Below, piece after piece: positions 10,425 to 20,445 of a DNA stretch of 35,684 nucleotides. Within the stretch, counting starts at the first letter, position 1, and each line of letters begins with the position of its first letter. Made by a program: the position numbers and the translations under genes. Source of the DNA: Mnemiopsis leidyi (lineage: Eukaryota > Ctenophora > Tentaculata > Lobata > Bolinopsidae); assembly GCA_000226015.1 (NCBI GenBank), contig JH152979.1, forward strand, positions 13,510 to 49,193. Reading direction: 5' to 3'. The notes under the pieces are model-generated. The model was not told the DNA's origin, ran no database searches, and saw only the letters and a list, made by a program, of their open reading frames with translations.

Positions 10425-11232
10425 TGGTCTTCCTCTGTATCCCCTCAAAGCAGCTAGGATGGTTCGAATAAGACAGAAACTGAGTTTTCGTGGCAAGTAG
10501 GACATGCAGGCACTATAAGGAGTCATCCTTTTTCAGCTAGGAGTGCTGCAAGCCTTTTGTGAAACTTTTCTGCTTCTTTCCCCATTCCTTCGGTAGTGGA
10601 AAAAACCCAAGGAGCAGCAGCGTAACGATGGCCCGGCCACCCCGGCTACGCCGGGGGGCGCCGTCATCAGGGGGCGCCAAATCGTCAAAAAAATATGGGA
10701 CAATTTTGCAAGATTAACTGTGCGACTAGCAATATCGCGTGTTTGGTTTAATATCTTCACTATTTATTTAGATTTTTCGGCAATTTTTTCACAAATTGCT
10801 TCAAATAAGCCCTTACACCAGGGGCGCCAATTAGGGGCGCATTTTCATCGCCGAGGGGCGCCATATTGGCTAGACCTACTACGTTACGCCACTGCCAAGG
10901 AGTGATTGTGGCTTTTTCTACTTCAAGAACTTTTCTGTTATAGGTCCTTTTCTTTTCTTGTTCATGTCTTTCTCAAGCCATGTCAATGGTAGTGATTTAG
11001 TTGGATTTAGCTCCAGGATGAAAAACTCTTACATCAAAGAATGTTTTGTCGACAGAATTCCAAACGGGCTTCTGACGCGATGTTAGTGGATATTGCATTA
11101 AAAGTTTCTCCACTTAAGGGTAGTAGAGTTGGTTCTCTCTGTTCATGATTTAATTGTGTCTCATGGAAACAAATCCACCCTTCTTGCAAACAAGTGAGTG
11201 ATCCAAAGTGTTCTGTTGTCCACATTAGCAAA
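10425..11232 (-). mobile_element. Decayed retroelement fragment (C-terminal part of an RT-bearing polyprotein)
   Basis: Minus-strand reading shows pieces familiar from reverse-transcriptase ORFs common in cnidarian and sponge genomes. In order these are a WICFHE segment, LPLSGE, then EARL and DVRVFHPGAKS, later a GMGKEAEKFHKRLA-like stretch, and finally RKLSFCLIRTILAALRGYRG near the end. Only the 3' portion of the element is present. It is broken, with several breaks, and looks old. A hAT-type MITE (10615-10894) lies inside it, so the retroelement came first. The assignment is from memory of the family; whether it is a LINE or another RT class is not decided. Confidence 0.6.
10615..10894. mobile_element. 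hAT-type MITE, 280 bp
   Basis: Left end CAGCAGCGTAACG and right end CGTTACGCCACTG, so the terminal inverted repeat is about 13 bp with two mismatches (CAGTGGCGTAACG type). Perfect 8-bp target-site duplications CCAAGGAG lie at 10607-10614 and 10895-10902. The interior is rich in GGGGCGCC. It has no transposase, so it is non-autonomous. TIR sequence and 8-bp duplication together indicate the hAT superfamily. Confidence 0.88.
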
Positions 11233-12050
11233 ATGTTGGAGTTCCTTTGAGAGGGATATTATACCTGAGGTGGAGGGCTCTACAACTCAATTTTATTTTA
11301 GTTCATTTACTAGCATGGACCTCTCTTCCCTCAGAAAAACAAGTATTTTTTCAGAAAAACAAGTATTTTTATTTACAGCATTTAAGATCAAACAATATTG
11401 TATCTCATTTACAACCCTTCTCAAATCTTAAAGAGTGATGCACGGACATCCCATATCATGTCCCTAGCGCAAGATTTGCCAAACCAGTACAGCCCACATG
11501 TGTACACGTGTGGGCCACATCAGTTCAACAAATGGCGGACGCACGCGCACACGCGGCACCGCATGAGGCCGCACGATGAATTGTCTTTTACATCATGTTT
11601 TAAGCATCAAACTAAATTTATTAACACATTATTTTCTCAAGTTTACAATTTTCAACATTGTAATTGAGCATGATATTTTAAGAATATTCATATAATAAAG
11701 AGTTTCAAAACCTCAACACAACAAGTTAACAAATATATACATTTGCAGAGACGAACACACCTAATCATATAGTTACCTACGGGACACAGCGTTTGTCTCA
11801 GCATGCGCCAAGACGGTGATACCAATTTTGCTATTAAATCAACTTCAAGGTTTCAGTAACTGGCTTATCTTAGACTTGAATTTTCAATTGGGCTCCACCT
11901 CGATGAGCGGGCACCTACCCTGTGAGCACAACAGCATATACCAAGTGCTTGCAGTGCAAGGGATAATGAGCTTCGTGTGTCACCGCCAGTGGCCGAAGAA
12001 AAAACTCAATAAATTCAAAAATTCTTTACTATGGTACTTGGTATCCTCGC
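11233..12050. other. Intergenic, no supported gene
   Basis: No exon could be supported. An imperfect 22-bp palindrome, CCCACATGTGTACACGTGTGGG, lies at about 11490-11511, and a duplicated CAGAAAAACAAGTATTTTT lies near 11333-11370. Confidence 0.5.
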
Positions 12051-12493
12051 TACTTTTTTCTCTATCTTCCCTCCACAATTCTCCCACTTCTTCTCTCACT
12101 CAATCTGTCCTCTACCCTTATGATCCTTCCTTCTCTTCTCTGCTGTCCTTTTGGCTGCCTTCCTCCACCATCCTCTGACCTCATTCCTTGTTTCCACTCT
12201 TCCATCCATCCTCTACCTACATCCCCCACGGTTCTCTTTCCTTGTTCCCCATCCTTTTCCTCTTCAACCTGACCCTCCTCTCTTCCCATCCCCTCAACGA
12301 TCTGTTCATTTCTCTTGCTCCTCTCTCCCCATACTACTTTGTCCATCCTCCCTCCAACCTTTTTGCTGCTCATTCCTTCCTTTTCTTTTCTCCTTTCATC
12401 TGCCTCTTTCCACCCTTCTTGCTCCCCATCTTTATCCCTGCCCCTCCATTCTTATCATTCCACCCTTCTCCCTCCACATTTATCTCTTTAACC
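12051..12493. repeat. Long polypyrimidine tract
   Basis: About 440 bp in which the plus strand is overwhelmingly C and T (CTTCC, TCCTC and CTCTC words) without a fixed period. All long open frames here, on both strands, follow from the skewed composition (Pro/Leu/Ser/Phe on plus, Glu/Gly/Arg on minus). Confidence 0.85.
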
Positions 12494-12793
12494 TTCACTC
12501 CACACAAAAATCAATTATTTGTAAATGATTGAATATTTAATCCAGCTGGCAGGTGAATTATTTGTGTGTGATACTGGTTTCAAGCATTACCATAGGGCTC
12601 TCCTGATAAAAGCTTAGCTTACATGATTATGTGGTTAAACAATTCTGCTGGTGAAAAATCTGGACAGACAGAAGGATTCTTTCAATTTCAGACGGATAGA
12701 TTTTTTCCATTTCAATTGAAAGACTTGCTGATACTTAATTTTACTGAAACTTTGGATTTCATTTTAAGCTAACTTGAGGCAAACTGGATCTAC

Positions 12794-12838
12794 CTGCATA
12801 AGGCTGCAGGTAGATCATCTACCTGCAGCCTTATGCAG
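12794..12838. repeat. 45-bp perfect palindrome
   Basis: 22-bp arms, CTGCATAAGGCTGCAGGTAG plus AT, are exactly repeated in reverse complement around a single C. The rest of 12494-13117 holds no supported gene. The block at about 13018-13095 (minus strand CGGCTATACCAGATGGGTA) looks like a dispersed repeat but could not be bounded. Confidence 0.9.
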
Positions 12839-13117
12839 TTGCTTAACATTATAGGTCAAACCAATAATAAGTGGCCCCTTGGCAGCAAAAGGCTGCTGCT
12901 GAGTGGCAACCCTAGTATCAGGGCTTACTGGGAGTTTAAAAATGTAAAAATATGGCCAAACATCTAAACATATGGGGGATTTATTAAACCAAACACATGA
13001 TTTTATTCGTTGCGTAGTCAATTTCGCAAAATTGGCTGATTGGTGCCCCCTTAAGATACCCATCTGGTATAGCCGGGGTTGCCCCGACATTGTACAGTGT
13101 ACACCACCTGCCTAATG

Positions 13118-13392
13118 GTATTTATTGTATTTGTATTTTTGTATTTGTTACACCTGTACCCAGGCTTTTACAGTTATACTGAAGGGGCTCCTGGAAGATT
13201 CTAGATCTTTTAACGGAGACCCTCCTCATTTAACCCTCAATCACGGTTTCCCGGTCATTCGGCTGAGTCAACCGAAGAAGATTGCATAAGCAAATGCCCT
13301 TAGCGCACTCCTCTAGGATTGGCGGAACTGGGAATCGAACCCCCGATCTTCTGCGTAGAAAGTCGGGATAGATACCACTACACCACCAACCC
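13118..13392 (-). mobile_element. tRNA-derived SINE
   Basis: Read on the minus strand it starts GGGTTGGTGGTGTAGTGG, with a pol III A box TGGTGTAGTGGT (13374-13385) and B box GGTTCGATTCC (13331-13341), a tRNA-like head of about 72 nt. A body of about 150 nt containing a small CTTCGG-GACTCAG-CCGAA hairpin follows. It ends in a simple AAATACAAATACAATAAATA tail rather than poly(A). The acceptor and T stems of the head pair poorly, so it is a SINE and not a tRNA gene. The tail end lies about 13118. The element sits about 115 bp upstream of the TMEM181 start codon. Confidence 0.82.
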
Positions 13393-13507
13393 ATATTGTA
13401 TTTTTTGATCCACATTTTACATAAACACCATTATTAAATATTGGTCCTGAAACCAGTTTTGTTTCAGTCAGCAAAAAAATTTAACAGAAATTGTCCCTCA
13501 GGTGAAA

Positions 13508-16500
13508 ATGGCTATTGACTCATATATCCAGATGAAACTCTACACTTTGACGAAAAGGCAGTTCTTGTTTTTATTTCTCTCTTTCTTTGTTTTCTTCCTA
13601 GTCTCAGTTTTTGTTGGTGAGTGCTAATCATGTTATATCAATTAAGCTAATACAATTATACAATTATTTTCATTAAATATCTTTTAGCCTTCACTTATAT
13701 AAGTAGCTGGAAAAAGGTTTGTCAACATGATTAAGGATTGAAGTTTTGGTATTTTAGAGTCTAAATTTGAATTTTGAAGCTTTTTAGGTACATTTGAAAA
13801 TTAGGTGTGATGATGCTGGCATCATTATTTGTTATGTATTTATTTTTTGCTTAGTGCCTCTTTGCTTTCTAATTGTTTATAGCTTTATAACTGATGCGTG
13901 AATAAATGTTAGATTCCAAAAATGGTACAATTTGTGCACCAAATTTTTACAGTATAATTTCCTCCAACCCTGGTTATATTTTCAAACTTGTTATTCGTAT
14001 TCTAAGGTGGTATTTTTGTGATGATGAATTTGGAGTGTTCAGTATTTAGTATTCAAACATTGCTGACTTGAGCATGGGGTGTTAAGTTATTTAGCAGTGC
14101 AGTGTACATTTATATAATTTTTTCCCGCCATTTGGGTCCGAAGGGCCCAAATGGCAAGATTGTTTTGATACGTTTTGTGCACATGCACAAAAAGTACAAA
14201 ACAAGGGTTGGCGATCGACAGCGTAATTTTGGAATATTAGCTCAAAAAGTGTCCGTCCGTCCGTCCATACGTCTGCGCGCACGTCCGCGCGCACGCTCCT
14301 TTATCAAACCTAACTATGTATACGATTACGATTATAGCTTTTAACTACCTCAGGCCGCAGAATGTATTCCACATAATGAAATGTAAACATAATTGCCTCG
14401 CAACAACAACAAGATGTACGATCATACAAGAAAAACAAGAATAAGAAAAAGTAAAGTACGATCAAAATTCTTTTAAACTAACTAAAACTTTTTATTGAGT
14501 AATTTGTCGAATGACAGATGACAGATTGAGAAATGAATGTATAAGCACGATTTCAATCTTATAAGCTCCGAACAAATCCTTTTAACAACTAATTCACGCC
14601 ATAAGCATAAACACAACGCAGTATGAATGAATTATGAAGGCAGCACATACAATACAATAATGATTAATGACGACGTCATGCAGAGCTGAGTTAAGATATT
14701 TGAAATAAACGATGAAAAGAACGCGCAATTGTGTCTTAACTTTGCGCGTGCAGCGTGGAATTTTTCAATCGTGGCTGCATCGAACGGCTCTTATTTAACA
14801 CGTACAGAACAATGAAAACTAGCCGAAATAACGTCTAGTACAAGGTTGCATATTTTGATTCCTCAAAGTTTAATGACAATTAGCGATGGCATGATACAGG
14901 AAATTTAGCGGTCGCCTGACACAATGAAAGTGGCAGCAATTCTTGTTTAAGTGAATTTTGATTAAAAAATTTGGATTGCGACTCAACATGTAGATTACAA
15001 AACAGTTTGCAAAGGAAAATAACACTGCATGTTGCAGTAGCCTGCTTCCTCCCATGCTCCACAGTATTTGTTGTCATTGTTACAGCTCAGCTTGGCTCAC
15101 TTGTTCAGATTCTGATCAACATTTGTTGCAGCTCTTTTCACAGTTATTTTCCATGTACTCATGGTACTGACCAACACAGTATCCTTCTTTAGCCCAATCT
15201 GTACAGTATTCATTCTTATCCAAACATGGTGTTGAAGCATCTGTTGGGGGCTCCTGTCGGATATTGTACGATTAGCAAACAAATGGGAGTGTGATATCGA
15301 AAATTATCACACAAGTGCCAAAGGCACGAGTGACGGTTATTTTCTACCAATGAGTTTGCTAATTGTATTAGCAACTGACTTAAATAACTAAAATACAAAC
15401 AGGATTAAGAACAGCTTTCCCTTCTTTTAAGTTATCGGCTTTTAAAAATCATTGCACCAATATGCCGTGTAGCAATTTATGCACTCTATATCCAACCTGA
15501 AATAGGTTTAGTAAAATATTCTTTTAGCTAAGCACTTCTGATTGATTGCTGATTTTATGATGGAGCACATGTTTTGCAGCTAAGCAGCGCAAGTGTGACC
15601 ATTGCGCGCACATCCCCATAGCGACATACCACGTCAAGAAAAAAGTGCTTATTTTACACGTATGTATAGGAGTAACCTACCAGAAATTAGTAAACGGTAC
15701 TTGGTAACACAGGAGGTTGATAATGTTCTTTATCACTGTCAATTCTTACATTGTGAGCAAACTCTGCAGATCTAGATTTCCTGCAGGGATCTATGATGAC
15801 ATTTTGGCAAGGAAAAACCTCCTTGATCAGTCATCAGGGCATAGAGTTCAGGATCTTGTTGTCCTAGTTTATTCCTTGTGTTTATGCCATTATGAACATC
15901 ATTAGCAGGGTTTGCATATTTAGCATATGCATATTTTGCGTACCACAGGAGGTTTTATTCCGCACCAGCTGATATTGGCCAACTCTCAATTGCCCCTAAA
16001 CCTCTAGCTCTAGCATTCCAGAACACAAGATGCAACCAGCTTTGCTCAGGAATATCCGTTGTATATTCTGTTGTTGCCACTTGCAATGATTCCTGAATGA
16101 TCTGCCATCATGAACCTGATGACATAATAAGCCCCCTTCAAAGCATCATCAGGAACAATGTTTGTAGTAACTACAGGAATTCTATATGCCTCAGTGTACT
16201 TCTGGTAGAATTGAGTAAGTCCACTAGGGTACATCTCACTAGGGTAGCTGAGTCGCTCCGGGAGACCTTTGACTCTGTCACATGAATTAGTTTTAGTGGC
16301 TTGCCCTGGTGTAACAGCCTTGGATGCTGCTTCAAACACCAAATCATTAGAAGAGTCGTGCAATCCACTGAAGAGTACAGTAGCATGCACAGCTGTGGCG
16401 CTGTAGAAGAGAACCATCAAGCGTAGGAACCTCATGGTTATTTTGATTGCACCTAGCTTAGTCACGTTTTATATACAAGGCCCACATTAGAGCATAAGCT

Positions 16501-19219
16501 AAAAGTAACGATTAATTCAATAGAATAAGTTTAGTTTAACTTGCTAAGTTATTAAACAAGAAGGGGAAAAATGAATTGTATTACAAATTGAATTACATCT
16601 TACATTTCTATCTCACAACTATGAGGCATGAGCTAATTCAATAATATCACAATGTGTCACTCAAAAGTAAATGTTCCTATTCCTATGTTGCTATTGTGTG
16701 GAGAGGTTGGCTTCTAGGCTTTAAGAGTACAATGTTATGAATATGTAATTAGAACGTTTTTATAAATTTCAACTGAAAATAAAGCAAAATGGGCTCCAAT
16801 ACATTTGTGTTGCGTCTTTTTAGTAGCTTGCCTTTCCGGACCAGAATTCAATTATCTCCTTATGGAAGGATAAATTGATATTTTCTGAATTAAGCTGTAA
16901 AAACCTGTAAGAAATTTGCATTCTTAATTTCAGGTTGGCTGGGTCCATCAGTGATAAATATTGTGTCAGTTGACCAAGGAATTGAGACGACTGATTCCTC
17001 GTTAACGATGCTCAGTCCAGAGGTTTCTCCTTCACAGCAGCAACTTTGGCTGCAACTCGAAACAACGCTAAGTAAAAGCATGCCAAGGGTCCATCCTTTG
17101 AGGTAAGATTTGTCTTATGAGGTTAAGGTTTGAAAAGTCATAACTTACACCTTCAAAAAAACTTACACCAAAGCTTGATCTAGTTATGATGCTGAAGGAA
17201 TTTCCTTTTGATCATGTGTAACATTTTTGACCATCAAAAACGTACTCCAAACAAAATTCCTCCAAAATTAGCTCTATTTTTTAGAAAATAAGCTACCTGA
17301 CAGTCCCGATGAAAGTCAAGGTATACTCATACGATAACGGCACAAAGAGGTCTCTAAACGATGGTGCAGAGGCACATAACAGAACACTCAAGTGCTTTGA
17401 AACAAAATGCTCTCCCGTGACTGTTTTACATTTGGGAACCATTAAGTATCCTCAATATTACGTTGAAGTGAGTTGACTTGTTTTTACCCTTTTATATAAA
17501 GAGAGATATGTCAAATATGTTGCAGAACATGGTAGTTATACTACACTGTATGCACTAATCCTTAAATCCCTCTTCACTGATATCATGACGCTGTATTATT
17601 TCAGATTGAGATGTCTCAAGCATTAGTGAATGGGTCGTCTTTTAAGCCTGTATGGACTACATACAATACACATTTTACCGAATTTGAGCTCTGGTTTCGG
17701 TTCATATTTCTCCTCTTTGCATTTGGTTCAGCTGTCGCTCTTTGCCAAAGCTTAAGAAAATATTCATTTGAGGTTTTAAGACAGAGTTTCATTTGTTCCG
17801 TTCAAGAAGTCTTAATCACCTAACGTGTTGATTTATGTTTATGCAAATCGAAAATTTTACGACAATGCAATCATGATGCTGCCAAAAAATTCGATAATTA
17901 CATCTTCATCACAATATAGAACTCAAATTAACTAAACTATAGTTAACAAAACTCTCTCACAGGAATGGAGCATAGAACAAAAGTGGATAATGGTGTTGCT
18001 GACCGCAGTTCTTCTCTACGACAACCCTCTCTTTCCTCTTATCCTCCTGGTGTACTCTCCCCTGATCAGTGTTATCGACTGCTGCTTCACCGTCACCTTC
18101 TTCTGTGTCCTCCTCATGTTCTGGCTGTGTGTTTACCACGGAATCAGAAAGTCTGAGCGACACTTCTTCTCCTTCTACTTGATCAAGATTGCACTGGTTG
18201 GGTTGATGTGGATAATTGGGTGTGTCATCCTCAGTTGGAGTGCACTTTACGAGTCCATCGATCCCACTTACTCTTTGACACAGGTATGCATATCAGTTAA
18301 ATTTTATTTTTGTGCGGATTGTGGCCTTGGGTTTGTTATATTGGTACTATGATCTGACAAATACTTTTCAATCTTGATATAAAAAAACAAATTGTAAAAG
18401 AATTGCAGAGGAATCGTACGATAATAATCAAGGTGCCAATTTCAGGATCAAGCAGGATTTCTCAGTATCAAAATAGTCTTCTTTGTCCTGCTAGGTATCT
18501 ACACGCTCTATCTCCTGTACCTCCTAATTCGAGCATATTCAGAGTTACACAGCATGCCTTACTTTGACATCAGACTGAGATTCCTCACCGCCCTTACTAT
18601 AATCATACTTCTGATCAGGTAAGATAAGGGTAACTTTAAACTTACTCTACTGCTCCAATAGACAGGTTCTGATATAGATATATCTGTCTGTGTGTGTCTT
18701 CAGTTATTTTAGAATTGTTGAAATTTCTCTAGTTAACATATGCTGTGTAAACACAGAGCTGGGCGATAGGTTAATGTTTACTTGCCCAGTCTCTTGGCGA
18801 TTATAATCCGGTTTGGAAACACTTTCCTGGAAGACGTACTCGAGATGCAGATTATATTGAGGTGGAACAATAGTGCAGAGTTCCTCAGTTTCTACTCCCT
18901 CTTTAACTCTTACTTGTTCACTCTCGCTTTTGTCTACTCCCCCAGCAAATCTGCCGTGTGAGTTACACTGATTCTAACTGTTGTCTACATTGTCGATCAC
19001 TAGTCAAAATTTCTGTCTTATTTATTTAACACACATTGTTCTATTTAGAAACAGCTCAATCTAATTGATCCAGCTTCTTTAACATTGACATTGCCCAGGG
19101 GATTGAAGGACCACACATCAGCTTCCTTCGCAATGCTATCTGACTCGGAGGACGAACTTTTGTACCGAGGAAAGAAGTTTGTAAACAACCACAATGATGA
19201 GGGTGAGGAATCCATGTGA
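13508..19219 (+). CDS. TMEM181: TMEM181 (GPR178), GOST-type seven-transmembrane protein
   Basis: Eight exons: 13508-13616, 16934-17102, 17293-17467, 17605-17772, 17963-18283, 18446-18618, 18790-18957 and 19099-19219 (TGA). All junctions are GT-AG, phases agree, and the total is 467 aa, near the vertebrate length. Hallmarks recalled from the human protein are KLYTLTKRQF before the first hydrophobic segment, the lumenal NRTLKCFETKC with a possible N-glycosylation site, FELWFRF, IEQKW, FWLCVYHGIR, NSAEFLSFY, LAFVYSPSK and an acidic tail with MLSDSEDE. The family belongs to the GOST superfamily (Wntless-, TMEM87- and GPR107-like): one N-terminal membrane segment, a lumenal beta domain encoded by exons 2-4, then a seven-helix bundle. 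A role in Golgi/surface trafficking is inferred; molecular function is poorly known. The first intron (3.3 kb) contains an antisense fossil gene and hairpin repeats. Confidence 0.93.
14127..14300. repeat. Hairpin plus CCGT/GCGC-rich repeat in TMEM181 intron 1
   Basis: GCCATTTGGG and its complement CCCAAATGGC (14127-14155) flank a 9-base loop. A TTTTGTGC-ACAT-GCACAAAA palindrome follows, then (CCGT)n and GCGCGCACGTCC words at about 14248-14297. It is probably one degenerate mobile or satellite unit; its ends were not determined. Confidence 0.55.
15116..16435 (-). pseudogene. Fossil secreted zincin-like protein with ShKT domain, antisense inside TMEM181 intron 1
   Basis: Minus strand. Parts in order: a signal peptide starting MRFLRLMVLFYS; a conserved N-terminal part with FYQKYTEAYRIPVV and ALKGAYYVIRFMMAD; short later pieces such as DIPEQ, ARARGLGA and INTRNKL (down to about 15820); and a separate exon at 15253-15116 encoding a C-terminal ShKT module with the six-cysteine pattern including YCTDWAKEGYC and CEKSCNKC. 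This architecture recalls, from memory, secreted zincin-like metallopeptidase proteins of cnidarians carrying ShKT modules. The main exon is broken, with roughly three breaks; the ShKT part looks whole. Decay seems moderate, since conserved words are still readable. ShKT modules occur in toxins but also in many enzymes; nothing here shows a toxin role. Confidence 0.62.
15268..15366. repeat. About 99-bp fold-back element
   Basis: Outer arms ATTAGCAAAC (15271-15280) and GTTTGCTAAT (15354-15363) extend imperfectly to about 20 bp. Nested inside are GTGTGAT...ATCACAC and GTGCC-AAA-GGCAC hairpins. It looks like a MITE remnant in TMEM181 intron 1, just beyond the ShKT exon. Confidence 0.6.
16467..16475 (-). 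promoter_or_regulatory. TATA box of the antisense fossil gene
   Basis: TATATAAAA on the minus strand ends about 32 bp before the ATG at 16435. A start site about 30 bp downstream would leave almost no leader and would place the alternative ATG at 16465 upstream of transcription, which favours the 16435 start. Confidence 0.45.
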
Positions 19220-20445
19220 TTTTCTGTCATTATCAGTATGTACAATGTAAAGATTAGTTTTGACTTACTGGCAACAAAGCGGTGGACCGTCTGCCTTGGA
19301 CTCTCTATAATGAACTAGTAATTGATTTTACGAAATTTATTAATACTTAACAGTTATATAAGTATAACAGTTATATATGATAGAAATTTAAAATCGCTGG
19401 ACGATTGGGTAGTATAGACTCTTTTTATTTGCTTTTGAGGTTATGATAGAACATGCCTTGGATTATACTATGTGCATGGAATACATTGTTTACTGTATGT
19501 ATACTGTATGCAAAATGCAACATCACAAATTTATCATATGCTATGGACATGGATCGTTGCAGACCAATATATGAATATTTGCGTGCTATTAAATTTTGTG
19601 ACAAATTATTGCTTGATTAATCATTTGACTATCATTTTTCGATTTTTGCGGAAGTAATTTTAACTTGATGATCTTATTCTTTTCTTTGCTGACTTTTTTG
19701 TCCCATATAAATATAATTAATCATTCTGGGGAAATTTACTTGCATTTAATAACTTGTAATATTTGATATTTTGTATCAATAGGAATGTTGATATCAAATC
19801 TTGATTAATTAGCATGGTTTATTTCTTTTAACTATTTGCAGAATTAATAATATTTATTCTTTTAATTGTAATCAAGCCGGGCCATCTGAATTTAACATGC
19901 AAGAATGCCCTTTTATTCCTGACTTTTGAATGTTATAATTAATGCTATTCCAGAATTGTATATGCATAGCTATATTTATTAAGTGATTAAATTATTTATT
20001 TGCTTTTCTGGTCCAAAACTTTGATTTGAAATTTGATTAACTTCTCGATAAAAAGGCAATCAGTTCTGCTGATCTTTTGTTGATAAGATTTCACTATATT
20101 TCAGAATTGTATTAAAAATATGTTTTGCCCCAAGTTTATTTCCGTGCTTTTCCTAATTTGGACGTCTAAACTGAATTAATTATGACTTAAGTTCAATCAA
20201 AGCATTTTATAGATCAAAAAGCCGAAGTTTTTGACGTTTTTATGTAAAACAATTTCGAAAATATAAAATTGGTAACTTGGAAGAAAGATAACGCCTCTAC
20301 CCCTCAAAAAAGTTTTTCATTTTTTATATCATTTACAACATCTTTAGTATTTTTTTCAGTTTAATTGCTTTATTGTTATCAAAGTTATGGACAATCCGTT
20401 TCCTCAATAGCAATTATTTGTCAAAGTCACAAAATTCATTAAAGG
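19220..20445. other. TMEM181-CDK5RAP3 intergenic region
   Basis: About 1.2 kb of AT-rich DNA with no supported exon. It should contain the TMEM181 3' UTR and the CDK5RAP3 promoter. No TATA box or clear AATAAA could be singled out. Confidence 0.6.

Noticed and set aside
12062-12532. Three long overlapping open frames on both strands
   Set aside because: All lie in the polypyrimidine tract; the amino-acid content simply mirrors the skew and there is no family resemblance.
13320-13392. tRNA gene on the minus strand
   Set aside because: The A and B boxes are good, but the acceptor and T stems pair poorly and the sequence runs on into a body and an AAATAC-type tail, so it is a SINE head.
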